Source of the DNA: Myxococcales bacterium
GTDB taxonomy: Bacteria > Myxococcota_A > Polyangia > Polyangiales > Houyiibacteriaceae
Length of the DNA: 53,952 nucleotides
Assembly (NCBI GenBank): GCA_024643985.1
Contig: JAHELW010000004.1
Coordinates: forward strand, 1-53,952
Direction: 5' to 3'
Positions 40,338 to 48,920 of the stretch are shown one piece after another. The position numbers were made by a program, and so were the translations under genes. Position 1 is the first letter of the stretch; every line of letters begins with the position of its first letter. The notes beneath the pieces are model-generated. The model searched no databases and was not told where the DNA came from. It saw only the letters and a program-made list of their open reading frames with translations.

Positions 40338-41354
40338 CTAGAGGGCGTTGTAGTCGATGAGCCGGATCGGATCGGGGTGCAGGTGTGCTCGCATCGATCG
40401 GGTCATCCCCTCGGGATCACCCCCGATTTCGATGGCGGTCGGCTCATCGAACTCGAGCTCTACGTCCTCGGCGAAGAAATCGAGGAGGTTTTCATGCCGG
40501 TACGTACCCCTCCATGCGCTGAGCATGTGTGCAGCGATGTGCAGCGGATGGCTGGCGACGATACGCACGCAAAAGCGGTCGGGGGGGCGGCTCTCGGCAA
40601 ATGGAAACACCTTCGCGCCGAAACCCCAATAGGGAACGGTCGACACCAACGCAGCAATGCAGCTGCCTTCGAAGAGGAGGTCGCCCCGTGCGATGGGGCG
40701 GCCGGTGGGCCGGCCAGCGTCGTCGAGCCTTTCGGCGGCGTTTCCGCGATTGATGACTCGGACATGGATCCGCGGACGAAGCGCGAGCTCCGGAATCGTG
40801 AGCGCCGGGATCGAGATCGCGTAGGACACCGCTCCGGTCGCGCGCTTTCCCACGAACGGCAGGTGTCTCACGACGGCGCGGACCTCGTGGAAGTGCTTGA
40901 GCCCCAAGGCATCGAATCCAGCACCTGCGAAAGGAGTGAGCAGGTTCTGAGCTTCAATCAACCGGAAGTCGCGATGCGAGCTGTTCTCGCGAAGTCGCGC
41001 TAGATCCGCGAAGACGCCGCCGCGGGTCGTGCCTGCGCCGAGAGACCGAGCAAGCGAGTTGCCAGTGCCGAGCTTCAGCAGCCCGAAGCGTGGCGCCTCT
41101 CCACCCCTCGCCTTTGCTTCCCGCGTAATCGAGGTGACCATATGCACGAAGGTCCCGTCGCCCCCGCCGGTGAGGACGGTCGGGTAGCGAGCTTCCACGA
41201 TTGCTTCGGCAATCCGTTGCGCGTCGTCGAGGCTCCGAGATAGAAACAAGTCGCCGCTTCCAACGACTTGGTCGAAGCTTTCGGCTAGTTGCTCGGTGAC
41301 CTGCCTCGCGTTGCCGTTGAGAACGACGGCGACCCGCCCCGCCTTGTCAGGCAC
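40338..41354 (-). CDS. diacylglycerol kinase catalytic-domain lipid kinase
   Basis: A 338-residue cytosolic or membrane-associated lipid kinase of the DgkB/YegS group. It starts VAVVLNGNARQV near residue 7, has the nucleotide motif TGGGDGTF near 75, LLKLGTGNSLARSLG near 105-120, and a beta-sandwich C-terminal half with FVGKRATGAVSYA and DPIRLIDY. It should phosphorylate diacylglycerol or a related lipid. GTG 41354 is chosen since it lies 4 bases after the fabH stop; the longer form would overlap fabH by 44 bases. It is co-transcribed with fabH. Confidence 0.88.
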   Translation of the reverse strand: MPDKAGRVAVVLNGNARQVTEQLAESFDQVVGSGDLFLSRSLDDAQRIAEAIVEARYPTVLTGGGDGTFVHMVTSITREAKARGGEAPRFGLLKLGTGNSLARSLGAGTTRGGVFADLARLRENSSHRDFRLIEAQNLLTPFAGAGFDALGLKHFHEVRAVVRHLPFVGKRATGAVSYAISIPALTIPELALRPRIHVRVINRGNAAERLDDAGRPTGRPIARGDLLFEGSCIAALVSTVPYWGFGAKVFPFAESRPPDRFCVRIVASHPLHIAAHMLSAWRGTYRHENLLDFFAEDVELEFDEPTAIEIGGDPEGMTRSMRAHLHPDPIRLIDYNAL

Positions 41355-41358
41355 GAGG

Positions 41359-42357
41359 CTAGAGCCGCACGAGCGCTGCTCCCCAGGTAAACCCGGAGCC
41401 AAACGCAGGCATGAGGATGAGGTCGCCCTTCTTCGCGCGGCCCTCCTGAATGGCCTCGCTCAGGGCGAGGGGAATCGAGGCGGCGGTCGTGTTGCCATAT
41501 CTCTGGATGTTGTGGACGACCTTGTCCGCTGGGATCTCGAGCTTCTCTCCCACGAACTCGTTGATGCGCTTGTTCGCCTGATGCGGAACGACGAGATCCA
41601 AGTCCGCAGTAGCGACTCCGTTTCGTTCGAGCACCGACCGGCTCACCTCCGGCATCTTCGCGGTTGCCCAACGGAAAACCTGTCGCCCGTTCATGGCGGG
41701 CCAGACCCTCCGGTCGTCGATCATCTCGTGGGTGAGTCGAGGCATGTACTTGCTTGCCGGCGCCTCGAGCCACAGCTCTTGAGCGCCGCTTCCGTCGGCG
41801 TGAATCTCCACGTCGACGACACCTACCGTCTCATCGTCGGTGGGTCCGAGCAGCGCGCAAGCCGCGCCGTCGCCGAACAGCACCGTTACGTCCCGACCCT
41901 CATCCGTGAAGTCGATGCCCGTGGAGTGCACCTCCGCCCCAACGAGCGCGACCCGTTTGTACATGCCGCACTTGATCCAAGCATCGGCGACCTGCAGCCC
42001 GTAGAGAAAGCCGCTGCACTGGTTCCGTACGTCGAGCGCTGGCACCCCTGGAAGCCCTAGCTTGTCGCCCAACAACACACCGCTTCCGGGGAAATTGTAA
42101 TCGGGAGACAGCGTCGCGAAGATGATCGCGTCGATTTCCGCGACATCGACCCCCGCGTTCTTGCACGCCATCTGTACCGCGGGAACCGCGAGGTCGCTCG
42201 CCCCAATGCCGTCCTTTTCGATGTAGTGGCGCTCCTTGATTCCAGTGCGCTGCTGAATCCATTCGTCGCTGGTGTCGAACATCTTGGCGAGGTCGTCGTT
42301 GGTGACGACCTTTGGCGGGACGTAATGCCCCATCCCCAAAAATGCGGTCCTGGTCAT
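41359..42357 (-). CDS. fabH: beta-ketoacyl-ACP synthase III FabH
   Basis: Condenses acetyl-CoA with malonyl-ACP to start fatty acid synthesis. The 332-residue protein opens with FLGMGHYVPPKVVTND, has the catalytic Cys in VRNQCSGFLYGLQ near 114, His in VPHQANKRINEF near 256 and Asn in YGNTTAASIPLAL near 283. Near the end AFGSGFTWGAALVRL is diagnostic. ATG 42357 is used rather than a start 22 codons upstream. Downstream is the lipid kinase, and divergently upstream lies tRNA-Leu. Confidence 0.95.
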   Translation of the reverse strand: MTRTAFLGMGHYVPPKVVTNDDLAKMFDTSDEWIQQRTGIKERHYIEKDGIGASDLAVPAVQMACKNAGVDVAEIDAIIFATLSPDYNFPGSGVLLGDKLGLPGVPALDVRNQCSGFLYGLQVADAWIKCGMYKRVALVGAEVHSTGIDFTDEGRDVTVLFGDGAACALLGPTDDETVGVVDVEIHADGSGAQELWLEAPASKYMPRLTHEMIDDRRVWPAMNGRQVFRWATAKMPEVSRSVLERNGVATADLDLVVPHQANKRINEFVGEKLEIPADKVVHNIQRYGNTTAASIPLALSEAIQEGRAKKGDLILMPAFGSGFTWGAALVRL

Positions 42358-42501
42358 GGATCGAACCCCTTCTGATTGCGGCGAGCCTAGCCAAGTCCAC
42401 GATCCGCCACAAGCCGTTGACAATGTGGCATGGCTTCCGCTCGACCGAGCGCACCCAGCTGCTGCACAACTGCCCGAGCCTGCTATATGAGCGGCGCCCT
42501 C

Positions 42502-42585
42502 GGCCGAGTGGCGGAATTGGCAGACGCGCCGGATTCAAAATCCGGTGCCCGCAAGGGCGTGTCGGTTCGAGTCCGACCTCGGCTA
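42502..42585 (+). tRNA. tRNA-Leu (anticodon CAA)
   Basis: An 84-base leucine tRNA with a long variable arm. Acceptor GGCCGAG pairs with CTCGGCT (42578-42584) including a terminal G-U. The anticodon stem CCGGA/TCCGG encloses TTCAAAA, anticodon CAA for TTG codons. The variable arm GCCCGCAAGGGC and T-arm GTCGG-TTCGAGT-CCGAC are clear. CCA is not encoded. An extended -10-like TGCTATAT lies 14 bases upstream. Confidence 0.92.
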
Positions 42586-42629
42586 CCGAAGCGGTCGCGC
42601 GCGGCGCGAACGCCGATACTGACTTCAAG

Positions 42630-42830
42630 GCCCAGCTCGGGCCCCGGGTCTCGGGCCTCGGGTCTCGAGCTCGGGCCTCGGGTCATACGTGCGGATCGCG
42701 GGCCTCGGGCCGCGGCTCTCGGGCCCCGGGCCAAATGCGCACGTCACGAATGGACTCGCGACCCGAGGCCCACGGCCCGAGGTCCGGGGTTGATACGTTT
42801 GACCCGAGACCCGAGGCCCGAGGCCCGCGA
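42630..42830. repeat. inverted field of CGGGCCTCGGG-like repeats
   Basis: Between tRNA-Leu and the kinase stop, copies of TCGGGCCTCGGGTC and variants occur directly at about 42651, 42671 and 42699, and inverted as GACCCGAGG/CCCGAGG at about 42770, 42801 and 42813. The two halves can form a long hairpin. No gene is seen in this 270-base interval. Confidence 0.8.
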
Positions 42831-42858
42831 TGTCGGCCGCGTGTCTGAAGGGCTAGAT

Positions 42859-44592
42859 CTACCGAGCGGCGACGTGCTTTTCCATCAGCTCCTGGAGCTC
42901 CGATGGCTTTTCGTCGGGGTCTTGGCCGGCGCGGGCTCGATCGATGTCTTCGAGCAGCTCGCGGCACTCCGGTTTGTCGCGCAGATGGTCGAGCAAGAGG
43001 TTGGAAGCCTCCCCGAACGCTTTCTCGTAGGTCAGCGCCTCTCGGACACGGTTGGCGATGCGCTCACGACCGGTCTGAAGATCGTTTTCGAGCGCCTCGC
43101 TGTAGCGCTTGAGCTGGGCCCGAAGCTCTTCGATTTGCTTTCGCCGTTCGCCCGCTACGTCTTCCTTTGCGCGGGCTCGGCGCTCGTAGTCCCGGGCCAC
43201 GCCTTCGAGCGTTTCGACCTCTGCGCGCGCGGCGCCCAATGCTTCGTAGCCTCGCCGGATGCGCTCGACGTGCTCGCCAGCGGCCTGGACCTCGGCCTGC
43301 GCCGTGCGGTACTCGCGCTGTGCACGCTTCCGCTTCAGGATCAGCTGGCTGAGCATGTCCCGCTCGGATGAAGCGTCCCGCAGCGCCCGGGACTCCTCGC
43401 CCGCCAGGTCTTCGACCTTTCGACCGATCTCCGCGCGAAGGGCACGGCCTCGCTTTTCGATTGCCTCGAGCTTCTTCGAGTGGCTCTCGAGCTCGCCCTC
43501 GAGCCTCGAGGCGCGCGACGCGAGCTGCCAAATCTGGTCCGATGCTCCCTGAACGTCGTCTGGCGCGTTGCCGTCTGGATAGGCTCGCGCCACTGCACGC
43601 AAGAAGTTGGCTGCGGTGCGACTCCACTCGACGACGCCCGGCGTCTGAGCCGGCGGTGGAGGGGGCGGCGCCACCGGCGCGGTCTCCGTCGGCGCGTCCC
43701 ACTCCCGCGAGGGAAGGGCGCGCTGCATTTCCTTGAGCTCCTCTTTGAGATGGTGTCCATCTCGGAAGCGATCCTCTGGATCCTTTTCGAGCAGCTTGAG
43801 AATGATCTTCTCCGCCTGATCCGGGATATCCGGCCGATACTTGCGCGGACTCGGCGGGGCGGCCTTGCGCTGCATCTCGAGGAGCTCGTCGCGATCTCCC
43901 GAACGGAACGGAAGCCGGCCCGTCAGCATCTCGAAGAACAAAACACCGAGCGCGTAGAGATCGCTTCCTGCAATCGCATCCTCGCCTCGCGCCTGCTCGG
44001 GCGACATGTACTCGGGCGTTCCAAACACCGCTCCTTTGGGCGCGAGCCGCGGGTCGCGCGTGAGCGCTGCGAGCCCGAAGTCGAGGATCTTCACGAAGTC
44101 CTTTCGACCCCCTCGCCCCGTGATCATGATGTTGTCACTCTTCAGGTCGCGGTGAACGACGCCGAGATCGTGCGCACGCGCGAGAGCTGCCGTCATCTGC
44201 TCCAAGATGTCGACCGCGCGTGGGATCGGCATGGGGCCCTTCGAGATCTGCGACGAAAGCGAGTCTCCAATCAGGTACTCCATCACCAGATAGAGCTCAC
44301 CGTCCTCCGTCTCACCGACGTCGTGGATGTCCACGATGTGCGCGTGGTCCACGCGGTTCGCAGCGCGCGCCTCGCGCACCATCCACGCACGAAGATGCGT
44401 CTCGCCCCTGAGGTCCGGGCGAATCAGCTTGAGAGCCACCACGCGGTCGATGAGGACGTGGCGCGCCCGGTAGACGACGCCCATGCCCCCTTCGCCGAGC
44501 TGCGATTCGAGTCGATACCGACCGGCGATGACCTTCCCGAGTAGCGGGTCTTTCGATTTTTTTGAACGCGAAGCCTTCCGGACAATCCCCAT
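42859..44592 (-). CDS. Ser/Thr protein kinase with C-terminal coiled coil
   Basis: A 577-residue soluble kinase. The N-terminus is a lysine-rich extension, then the kinase domain (about 25-290): GEGGMGVVY, VALKLIRP with the catalytic Lys, HRDLKSDN, DFG and MSPEQARG. A proline-rich linker (PPPPPPAQTP) leads to about 240 residues of charged coiled coil (about 350-560, for example RLEGELESHSKKLEAIEKR and YERRARAKEDVAGERRKQIEELRAQ). The tail may oligomerise the kinase or recruit substrates. ATG 44592 follows GGGGGAACC. It is divergent from another kinase 149 bases away. Confidence 0.92.
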   Translation of the reverse strand: MGIVRKASRSKKSKDPLLGKVIAGRYRLESQLGEGGMGVVYRARHVLIDRVVALKLIRPDLRGETHLRAWMVREARAANRVDHAHIVDIHDVGETEDGELYLVMEYLIGDSLSSQISKGPMPIPRAVDILEQMTAALARAHDLGVVHRDLKSDNIMITGRGGRKDFVKILDFGLAALTRDPRLAPKGAVFGTPEYMSPEQARGEDAIAGSDLYALGVLFFEMLTGRLPFRSGDRDELLEMQRKAAPPSPRKYRPDIPDQAEKIILKLLEKDPEDRFRDGHHLKEELKEMQRALPSREWDAPTETAPVAPPPPPPAQTPGVVEWSRTAANFLRAVARAYPDGNAPDDVQGASDQIWQLASRASRLEGELESHSKKLEAIEKRGRALRAEIGRKVEDLAGEESRALRDASSERDMLSQLILKRKRAQREYRTAQAEVQAAGEHVERIRRGYEALGAARAEVETLEGVARDYERRARAKEDVAGERRKQIEELRAQLKRYSEALENDLQTGRERIANRVREALTYEKAFGEASNLLLDHLRDKPECRELLEDIDRARAGQDPDEKPSELQELMEKHVAAR

Positions 44593-44740
44593 GGTTCCCC
44601 CGTACCTAAAGGACATTTGAATGATAGACAGGAACGAGCGGGAGTCCCAAGTGTTCCGCTCTCGCTGAAACGGGGACTAACCTGACAGCAAGCGCCCGAG
44701 CCGCGTATGATGAGGGAGTCGGTCACGGACGGAGGGATGT

Positions 44741-46744
44741 GTGAGCGAAGAACGGCCGCTGCTCGGGCCGTACCGCATTGAGCGCCGCTTGGCGGCCGGG
44801 GGGATGGCCGAGGTATTCGTCGCGCGCCGCGAAGGGCTGCATGGCTTTTCGAAGCGCGTCGCGCTCAAACGAATTCTCCCGCAATACGCGAGCGATCCCG
44901 ACTTCGTGTGGATGTTCATCGACGAGGCGCGTCTCGCGGCGATGCTAGAGCACCCCAACATTGTTCAGGTGTTCGACTTCGGCACGATGGGTGAAGACCT
45001 CGTGCTCGTGATGGAGCTCGTCGACGGCTCCAACGTCAGCCGACTCCTCCGAACCGCGCCGCCCGACTCGCCGATTCCCTGGGACGTGGCGCTTCACATC
45101 GCCTATCAGACCGCCCAGGCGCTCGACTATGCGCACCACGCGGTCGACGACCAGGGCGAATCGCTCGAGTTCGTTCACCGCGACGTCAGCCCGGCCAACA
45201 TCCTGCTCACCCGCACCGGTCACGTGAAGCTCACGGACTTCGGGATCGCGACCGTACGCAGCCGGGCCCCCACGACCGAGGACGGCCAGGTGCGCGGAAA
45301 GCTCGGCTACATGTCGCCCGAGCAGGTGCTCGGCAAGGACCTCAGCGGAAAGAGCGACGTCTTCACGCTGTCCACCGTGCTGGCGGAGATGCTGATCGGC
45401 GAGCCTCTCTTTCAGGGCGAAAGCGAGCTCAACGTGCTCCTTCAAATTCGAGACGCCGATCTTCGCGTCCTAGCCCGGTGTGAGCGACGCATTCCCCAAG
45501 ACATCCGCGCGGTCGTGCTCAGAGGGCTTCAGCGCGACCCTCAGGAACGTCCGACCGCACATGCCTTTGCCGAGGCCTGCGCGGAGGTGATGCGACGCCG
45601 CGGAATGGGCCATGGTCCCGATCGCCTCGCACGGCTGCTCGCGCAGTTGAAGCTCGTAGAGGGCGAGGCGCCAGAGGTCCATTTCCCGGACGCCGACGTG
45701 CCTTCGCTCGTCGACAGCGATCTCATGAATCAAGCTGCGGCCGGCCGCGACCTCATTCCACAGGCGGTCACGTCACCGACGATCTACCGCGTGCAGCTCC
45801 CCGACGGGAGCGTGATGGGGCCGATGAGCTATCCACGCTTGATTCAGCTTCTCACGACGGGCGTCATCGACAGCAGAAGCAGCCGGATCTCGAAAGCCGA
45901 CGGGACCTATGTCGATCCGTCTCAGCTCCCCGAGCTCACCCGGTTCGTGACCTCCCCGGGCCTTCAGTGGAAGCTCGAAGAGCTCGCGCAAGCGGAGAAG
46001 CAAGGACAGCTTCGGGCCGCGACTCTGCTTCCGGTTTTCTATGACATCGTCGCGAAGCGGCAGACGGGGGTCCTCCATCTGTGGCAGCGGAACCGACGAA
46101 AGAAGATCTACTTCGTCGACGGCAAGCCCGAGTTCGTGGCGTCCACCGACAAGTCCGAGCTGCTCGGCGAATACCTCGTTGCGACCGGCCAGTGTCTCCG
46201 CATGGAAGTGGAAATGGCGCTGGCGCTTCTGCCGAAGTACGGGGGACGGCTCGGAGACGCCCTCGTCGGGTTGGGCATCCTTCGTCCGGTGGAGTTATTT
46301 CGTGCCATTGGCGAGCAGGTGCGCGGCCGGCTGATGGAGGCGTTCAGGTGGCGCAAAGGAGAGTGGGCTTTCGTTCGTGGCGCGCGAAGCCACGAGGAAA
46401 CGTTTCCGATGGGTCAGGATCCGTACGAGCTATTGAGAGACGCTGCCCAAGAGGCTCACCTCGAAGAAATCGAATCGGTGCTCGAGCCGCTCCGCGAGCG
46501 AGTCGTCGAACGATGCGACGATGGTCCGCCCCTAGCCGCCTTCCGGCTCGACTCGAGCTGGGCGAGCGCGTTGGACGCGGTTTCCGGAGACACGACGCTC
46601 GGCGGGCTGTTGGCGCGGGAAAGCGCTTCCGGGGCCGATCTCGAGCCCGTGTATCGCGCGCTCTACCTTGGACTTGCGTGTGGGCTGGTTCGGACCAAGG
46701 TGACTCCTTCGGAGATGCCGTTCCGAGAAACGTTCAGCGCCTGA
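44741..46744 (+). CDS. Ser/Thr protein kinase with GYF-like and DUF4388/PATAN-like C-terminus
   Basis: A 667-residue soluble kinase. The kinase domain (about 8-280) has LAAGGMAEVFVARREG, VALKRIL with Lys and a catalytic loop HRDVSPANIL, in which Ser replaces the usual Lys two residues after Asp, common in myxobacterial kinases; DFG and YMSPEQVLG follow. After about 340 comes a GYF-like segment (RVQLPDGSVMGPMSYPRLIQLLTTG), then a DUF4388/PATAN-like region with RQTGVLHLWQRNRRKKIYFVDG near 445-465 and LGEYLVATGQC. GTG 44741 has GGAGGG upstream. It is 8 bases before the N-formylglutamate amidohydrolase-type gene and divergent from the coiled-coil kinase. Confidence 0.9.
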   Translation: MSEERPLLGPYRIERRLAAGGMAEVFVARREGLHGFSKRVALKRILPQYASDPDFVWMFIDEARLAAMLEHPNIVQVFDFGTMGEDLVLVMELVDGSNVSRLLRTAPPDSPIPWDVALHIAYQTAQALDYAHHAVDDQGESLEFVHRDVSPANILLTRTGHVKLTDFGIATVRSRAPTTEDGQVRGKLGYMSPEQVLGKDLSGKSDVFTLSTVLAEMLIGEPLFQGESELNVLLQIRDADLRVLARCERRIPQDIRAVVLRGLQRDPQERPTAHAFAEACAEVMRRRGMGHGPDRLARLLAQLKLVEGEAPEVHFPDADVPSLVDSDLMNQAAAGRDLIPQAVTSPTIYRVQLPDGSVMGPMSYPRLIQLLTTGVIDSRSSRISKADGTYVDPSQLPELTRFVTSPGLQWKLEELAQAEKQGQLRAATLLPVFYDIVAKRQTGVLHLWQRNRRKKIYFVDGKPEFVASTDKSELLGEYLVATGQCLRMEVEMALALLPKYGGRLGDALVGLGILRPVELFRAIGEQVRGRLMEAFRWRKGEWAFVRGARSHEETFPMGQDPYELLRDAAQEAHLEEIESVLEPLRERVVERCDDGPPLAAFRLDSSWASALDAVSGDTTLGGLLARESASGADLEPVYRALYLGLACGLVRTKVTPSEMPFRETFSA

Positions 46745-46752
46745 GCTTCCCA

Positions 46753-47598
46753 GTGTCCTTCGTCGAGCTAATCGCACCCAAAGCCGCTCCGACTCCCGTG
46801 CTGGTGGAGGTGCCTCACTCGGGCCTTCAGGTGCCTACGGAAGTCGAATCGGAAATCGACGCGAGCCCGCTCGCGGTTCTGCGCGACTCGGACATCTACG
46901 TCGACCAGCTCTATGAGCGGGCGCCCGAGGGGGGAGCCACCTTGCTCGTCTCCCGCGTCTCCCGGTACGTCGTCGATCTCAATCGCGGTCCGGACGAAGT
47001 CGACTCTGCAGCGGTTCCGAGGCACCCGAAAGCGCGACGCATCCCCGCGCGCGGAGTGGTGTGGCGAGCGCGCACCGACGGGACTCCGCTCCTACGCGCG
47101 CCCCTCACGACCGCGCAGTTCGCGCGTCGCCTCGAGCTCTACTACGAGCCCTACCATCAACGTCTACGCGACGCTGCAGCGCGGATGCGTGAGGAGCACG
47201 GCCACGTCGTCATCTTGGCTGCGCATTCGATGCCCTCCGCCGGCCGGCGAACCTTCAGCGGACGGCAGGTGCGACGAGCGGACGTCGTGCCTGGCACCAG
47301 GGGCCGTTCCACCGCCGACGGGCGCATCATCGATTTGATCGATCGACACTTCCGGGATGCAGGCCTCACCGTGAAGCACGACGATCCCTACCGCGGTGGT
47401 TGGACGACAGCCAGCTATGGAGCCCCGAAGCGTGGGCAGCATGCGGTACAGATCGAGCTCAACCGCGCGCTCTACGTCGACGAGCAGACCAGCGAGGTCA
47501 AACGTGATGAGTTCGTCGCACTACAGCGCGTGCTCGACGAGCTCGTCGTCAAGCTCGGGCAACTGATGAAGGCGGAAGCTCAGTTCGCGACCGGCTGA
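46753..47598 (+). CDS. N-formylglutamate amidohydrolase family protein
   Basis: A 281-residue metal-dependent amidohydrolase of the FGase group. Recognisable elements are VEVPHSG near 19-25, SRYVVDLNRG near 75, and ILAAHSMPS near 155, followed by DPYRGGWTTASYG and VQIELNRALYVDE. In histidine degradation such enzymes release formate from N-formylglutamate, but no hut gene is nearby, so the substrate is uncertain. GTG 46753 is chosen, 8 bases after the kinase stop; the frame extends upstream only as a shadow over the kinase. The 3' end overlaps a small convergent gene by 19 bases. Confidence 0.82.
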   Translation: MSFVELIAPKAAPTPVLVEVPHSGLQVPTEVESEIDASPLAVLRDSDIYVDQLYERAPEGGATLLVSRVSRYVVDLNRGPDEVDSAAVPRHPKARRIPARGVVWRARTDGTPLLRAPLTTAQFARRLELYYEPYHQRLRDAAARMREEHGHVVILAAHSMPSAGRRTFSGRQVRRADVVPGTRGRSTADGRIIDLIDRHFRDAGLTVKHDDPYRGGWTTASYGAPKRGQHAVQIELNRALYVDEQTSEVKRDEFVALQRVLDELVVKLGQLMKAEAQFATG

Positions 47599-47855
47599 TC
47601 GACCACGCCCGATTCGTCCGAGCGTACCTCGAGCCGGTAGCGGCTGTTTGCGGTCTGCAGGTAGTATGTGTCTTGGCCGCAAAGTTGAAGCACGCGCTTC
47701 ACCGGCGTGGTCACGTATTCGTGAAGCCCGTCCGCGAACTCGATGACCACCACCGAGCCTTTTCGTGGCGGGCGCAAAAGGCGCCCCACGACGGCTCGAC
47801 CCGACTTGCGGCCAACCTTGCGAAGGACGACTTCCACGTTTCGAAAATAGCACAC
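47580..47855 (-). CDS. small basic hypothetical protein
   Basis: A 91-residue protein that I do not recognise. It has a beta-rich look: VEVVLRKVGRKSGRAVVGRLLRPP, then GSVVVIEFADGLHEYVTTPVKRVLQL and DTYYLQTANSRYRLEV. GTG 47855 is preceded by GGTGAGG. It overlaps the convergent amidohydrolase-type gene by 19 bases. The alternation of hydrophobic residues suggests a small SH3- or Tudor-like barrel, which is a guess. Confidence 0.6.
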   Translation of the reverse strand: MCYFRNVEVVLRKVGRKSGRAVVGRLLRPPRKGSVVVIEFADGLHEYVTTPVKRVLQLCGQDTYYLQTANSRYRLEVRSDESGVVDQPVAN

Positions 47856-48026
47856 CTCGCCTCACCGGCAAAGCGGGCGCGGAAAAATCCAGCGTTCTTG
47901 TGCTTCCGCCAAACTTGCGCGGCGACGCACGCGTTGCCGCGGCGAATCCGCTGTCCTATGCGGCAAAACGCCGCGGCCGCCGAAACCCGTACGCGATTTT
48001 CGCCACGTTTTCCGTGCGCCGCTTCC

Positions 48027-48040
48027 GGCACGGTTACTGC
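48027..48040 (+). promoter_or_regulatory. sigma-54-type -24/-12 element before the RpoH-like gene
   Basis: GGCACGGTTACTGC matches the -24 GG and -12 GC dinucleotides with exactly ten bases between, and the surrounding consensus (GGCACG-N4-YTGCA) is nearly complete. The predicted start at about 48052 is only 3 bases before the ATG at 48055, implying an almost leaderless mRNA. Confidence 0.5.
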
Positions 48041-48054
48041 ATTGCGGCCCCGGC

Positions 48055-48864
48055 ATGGCATCCCTTCACCCCGCGACGGCACTGGACCGATACCGCGCAT
48101 CTTTGAAGCGAGTCGAGATCCTCGATGCCGAAGCTGAACGCGATCTTGCGAAGCGCTGGGCAGACGGCGACGAGCACGCCGGCGCCCAGCTGATCGAGTC
48201 GAGTCTACCTTTCGTCATCGCCATCGCTCGCGAGTACCGCCGCTGGGGCGTACCGCTCGAAGACCTCGTTCAGCAGGGCAACTTGGGGCTTCTGAAAGCA
48301 GCTTCCAAATTCGATCCCGAAAAGAAATGCAGGCTGATCACGTACGCCGCATATTGGATTCGCGCCGAGATTCGCGACTACGTGGTCCGCTCTTACCGAA
48401 TCGTGCGGCTCGGCACCACGCGCACGGAGCGACGTGCGATGCGTGCATTCAGGCGCAAAGCCGTCGAGTCGCCAGAGGCGCTTGCCGAAGAAAGCGGCAT
48501 GCCGCTCACGCGCGCGAAGCAGCTGTGGCCCCTTCTCACCCGCGGCGATCTGTCGCTCGACGCGACCGTGTCGGACGCACCCGCGGCGATGGAGCGCATG
48601 AGCTACAAGCAGGCGACCCCGGAGGAAAGCGTCGCGCGTTCCGAAGCGATTCACAGCGTGCGAGCCGCGCTGGAGTCCGCCTTGGAGAGCTTGACCGACC
48701 GCGAGCAACGCATCGTGGAAGCACGCATCCTCGCCGACGAGCCGCGCACTCTCGAGTCGCTCGGTCAAGAGATGGGCGTCAGCAAGGAACGCGTGCGTCA
48801 GCTCGAGGTGCGTGCGCGCCAGAAGCTCCGCGATCAACTCGAGCATCTGCGTCCCGCGGCCTGA
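48055..48864 (+). CDS. rpoH: RpoH-like (sigma-32 group) sigma factor
   Basis: A 269-residue group of sigma-70 proteins lacking region 1.1. Region 2 (about 45-115) reads SSLPFVIAIAREYRRWGVPLEDLVQQGNLGLLKAA and CRLITYAAYWIRAEIRDYVVRS, typical of heat-shock sigma factors; GTTRTERRAMRAFRRK stands where the RpoH box lies. Region 4 (about 205-262) has the helix-turn-helix RTLESLGQEMGVSKERVRQLEVRA. It would direct RNA polymerase to stress promoters. No ribosome site is obvious before the ATG. A sigma-54-like element lies directly upstream. Confidence 0.88.
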   Translation: MASLHPATALDRYRASLKRVEILDAEAERDLAKRWADGDEHAGAQLIESSLPFVIAIAREYRRWGVPLEDLVQQGNLGLLKAASKFDPEKKCRLITYAAYWIRAEIRDYVVRSYRIVRLGTTRTERRAMRAFRRKAVESPEALAEESGMPLTRAKQLWPLLTRGDLSLDATVSDAPAAMERMSYKQATPEESVARSEAIHSVRAALESALESLTDREQRIVEARILADEPRTLESLGQEMGVSKERVRQLEVRARQKLRDQLEHLRPAA

Positions 48865-48920
48865 GCTGTCCTGCGCCTTGCTTGACTCTGCAGGGTAACA
48901 GCAGCAAGGTGAGCGCCTAG

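Noticed and set aside
46081-46752. Upstream extension of the N-formylglutamate amidohydrolase-type protein
   Set aside because: The frame is open but Arg-rich and lies inside the kinase gene; family homology begins only after GTG 46753.
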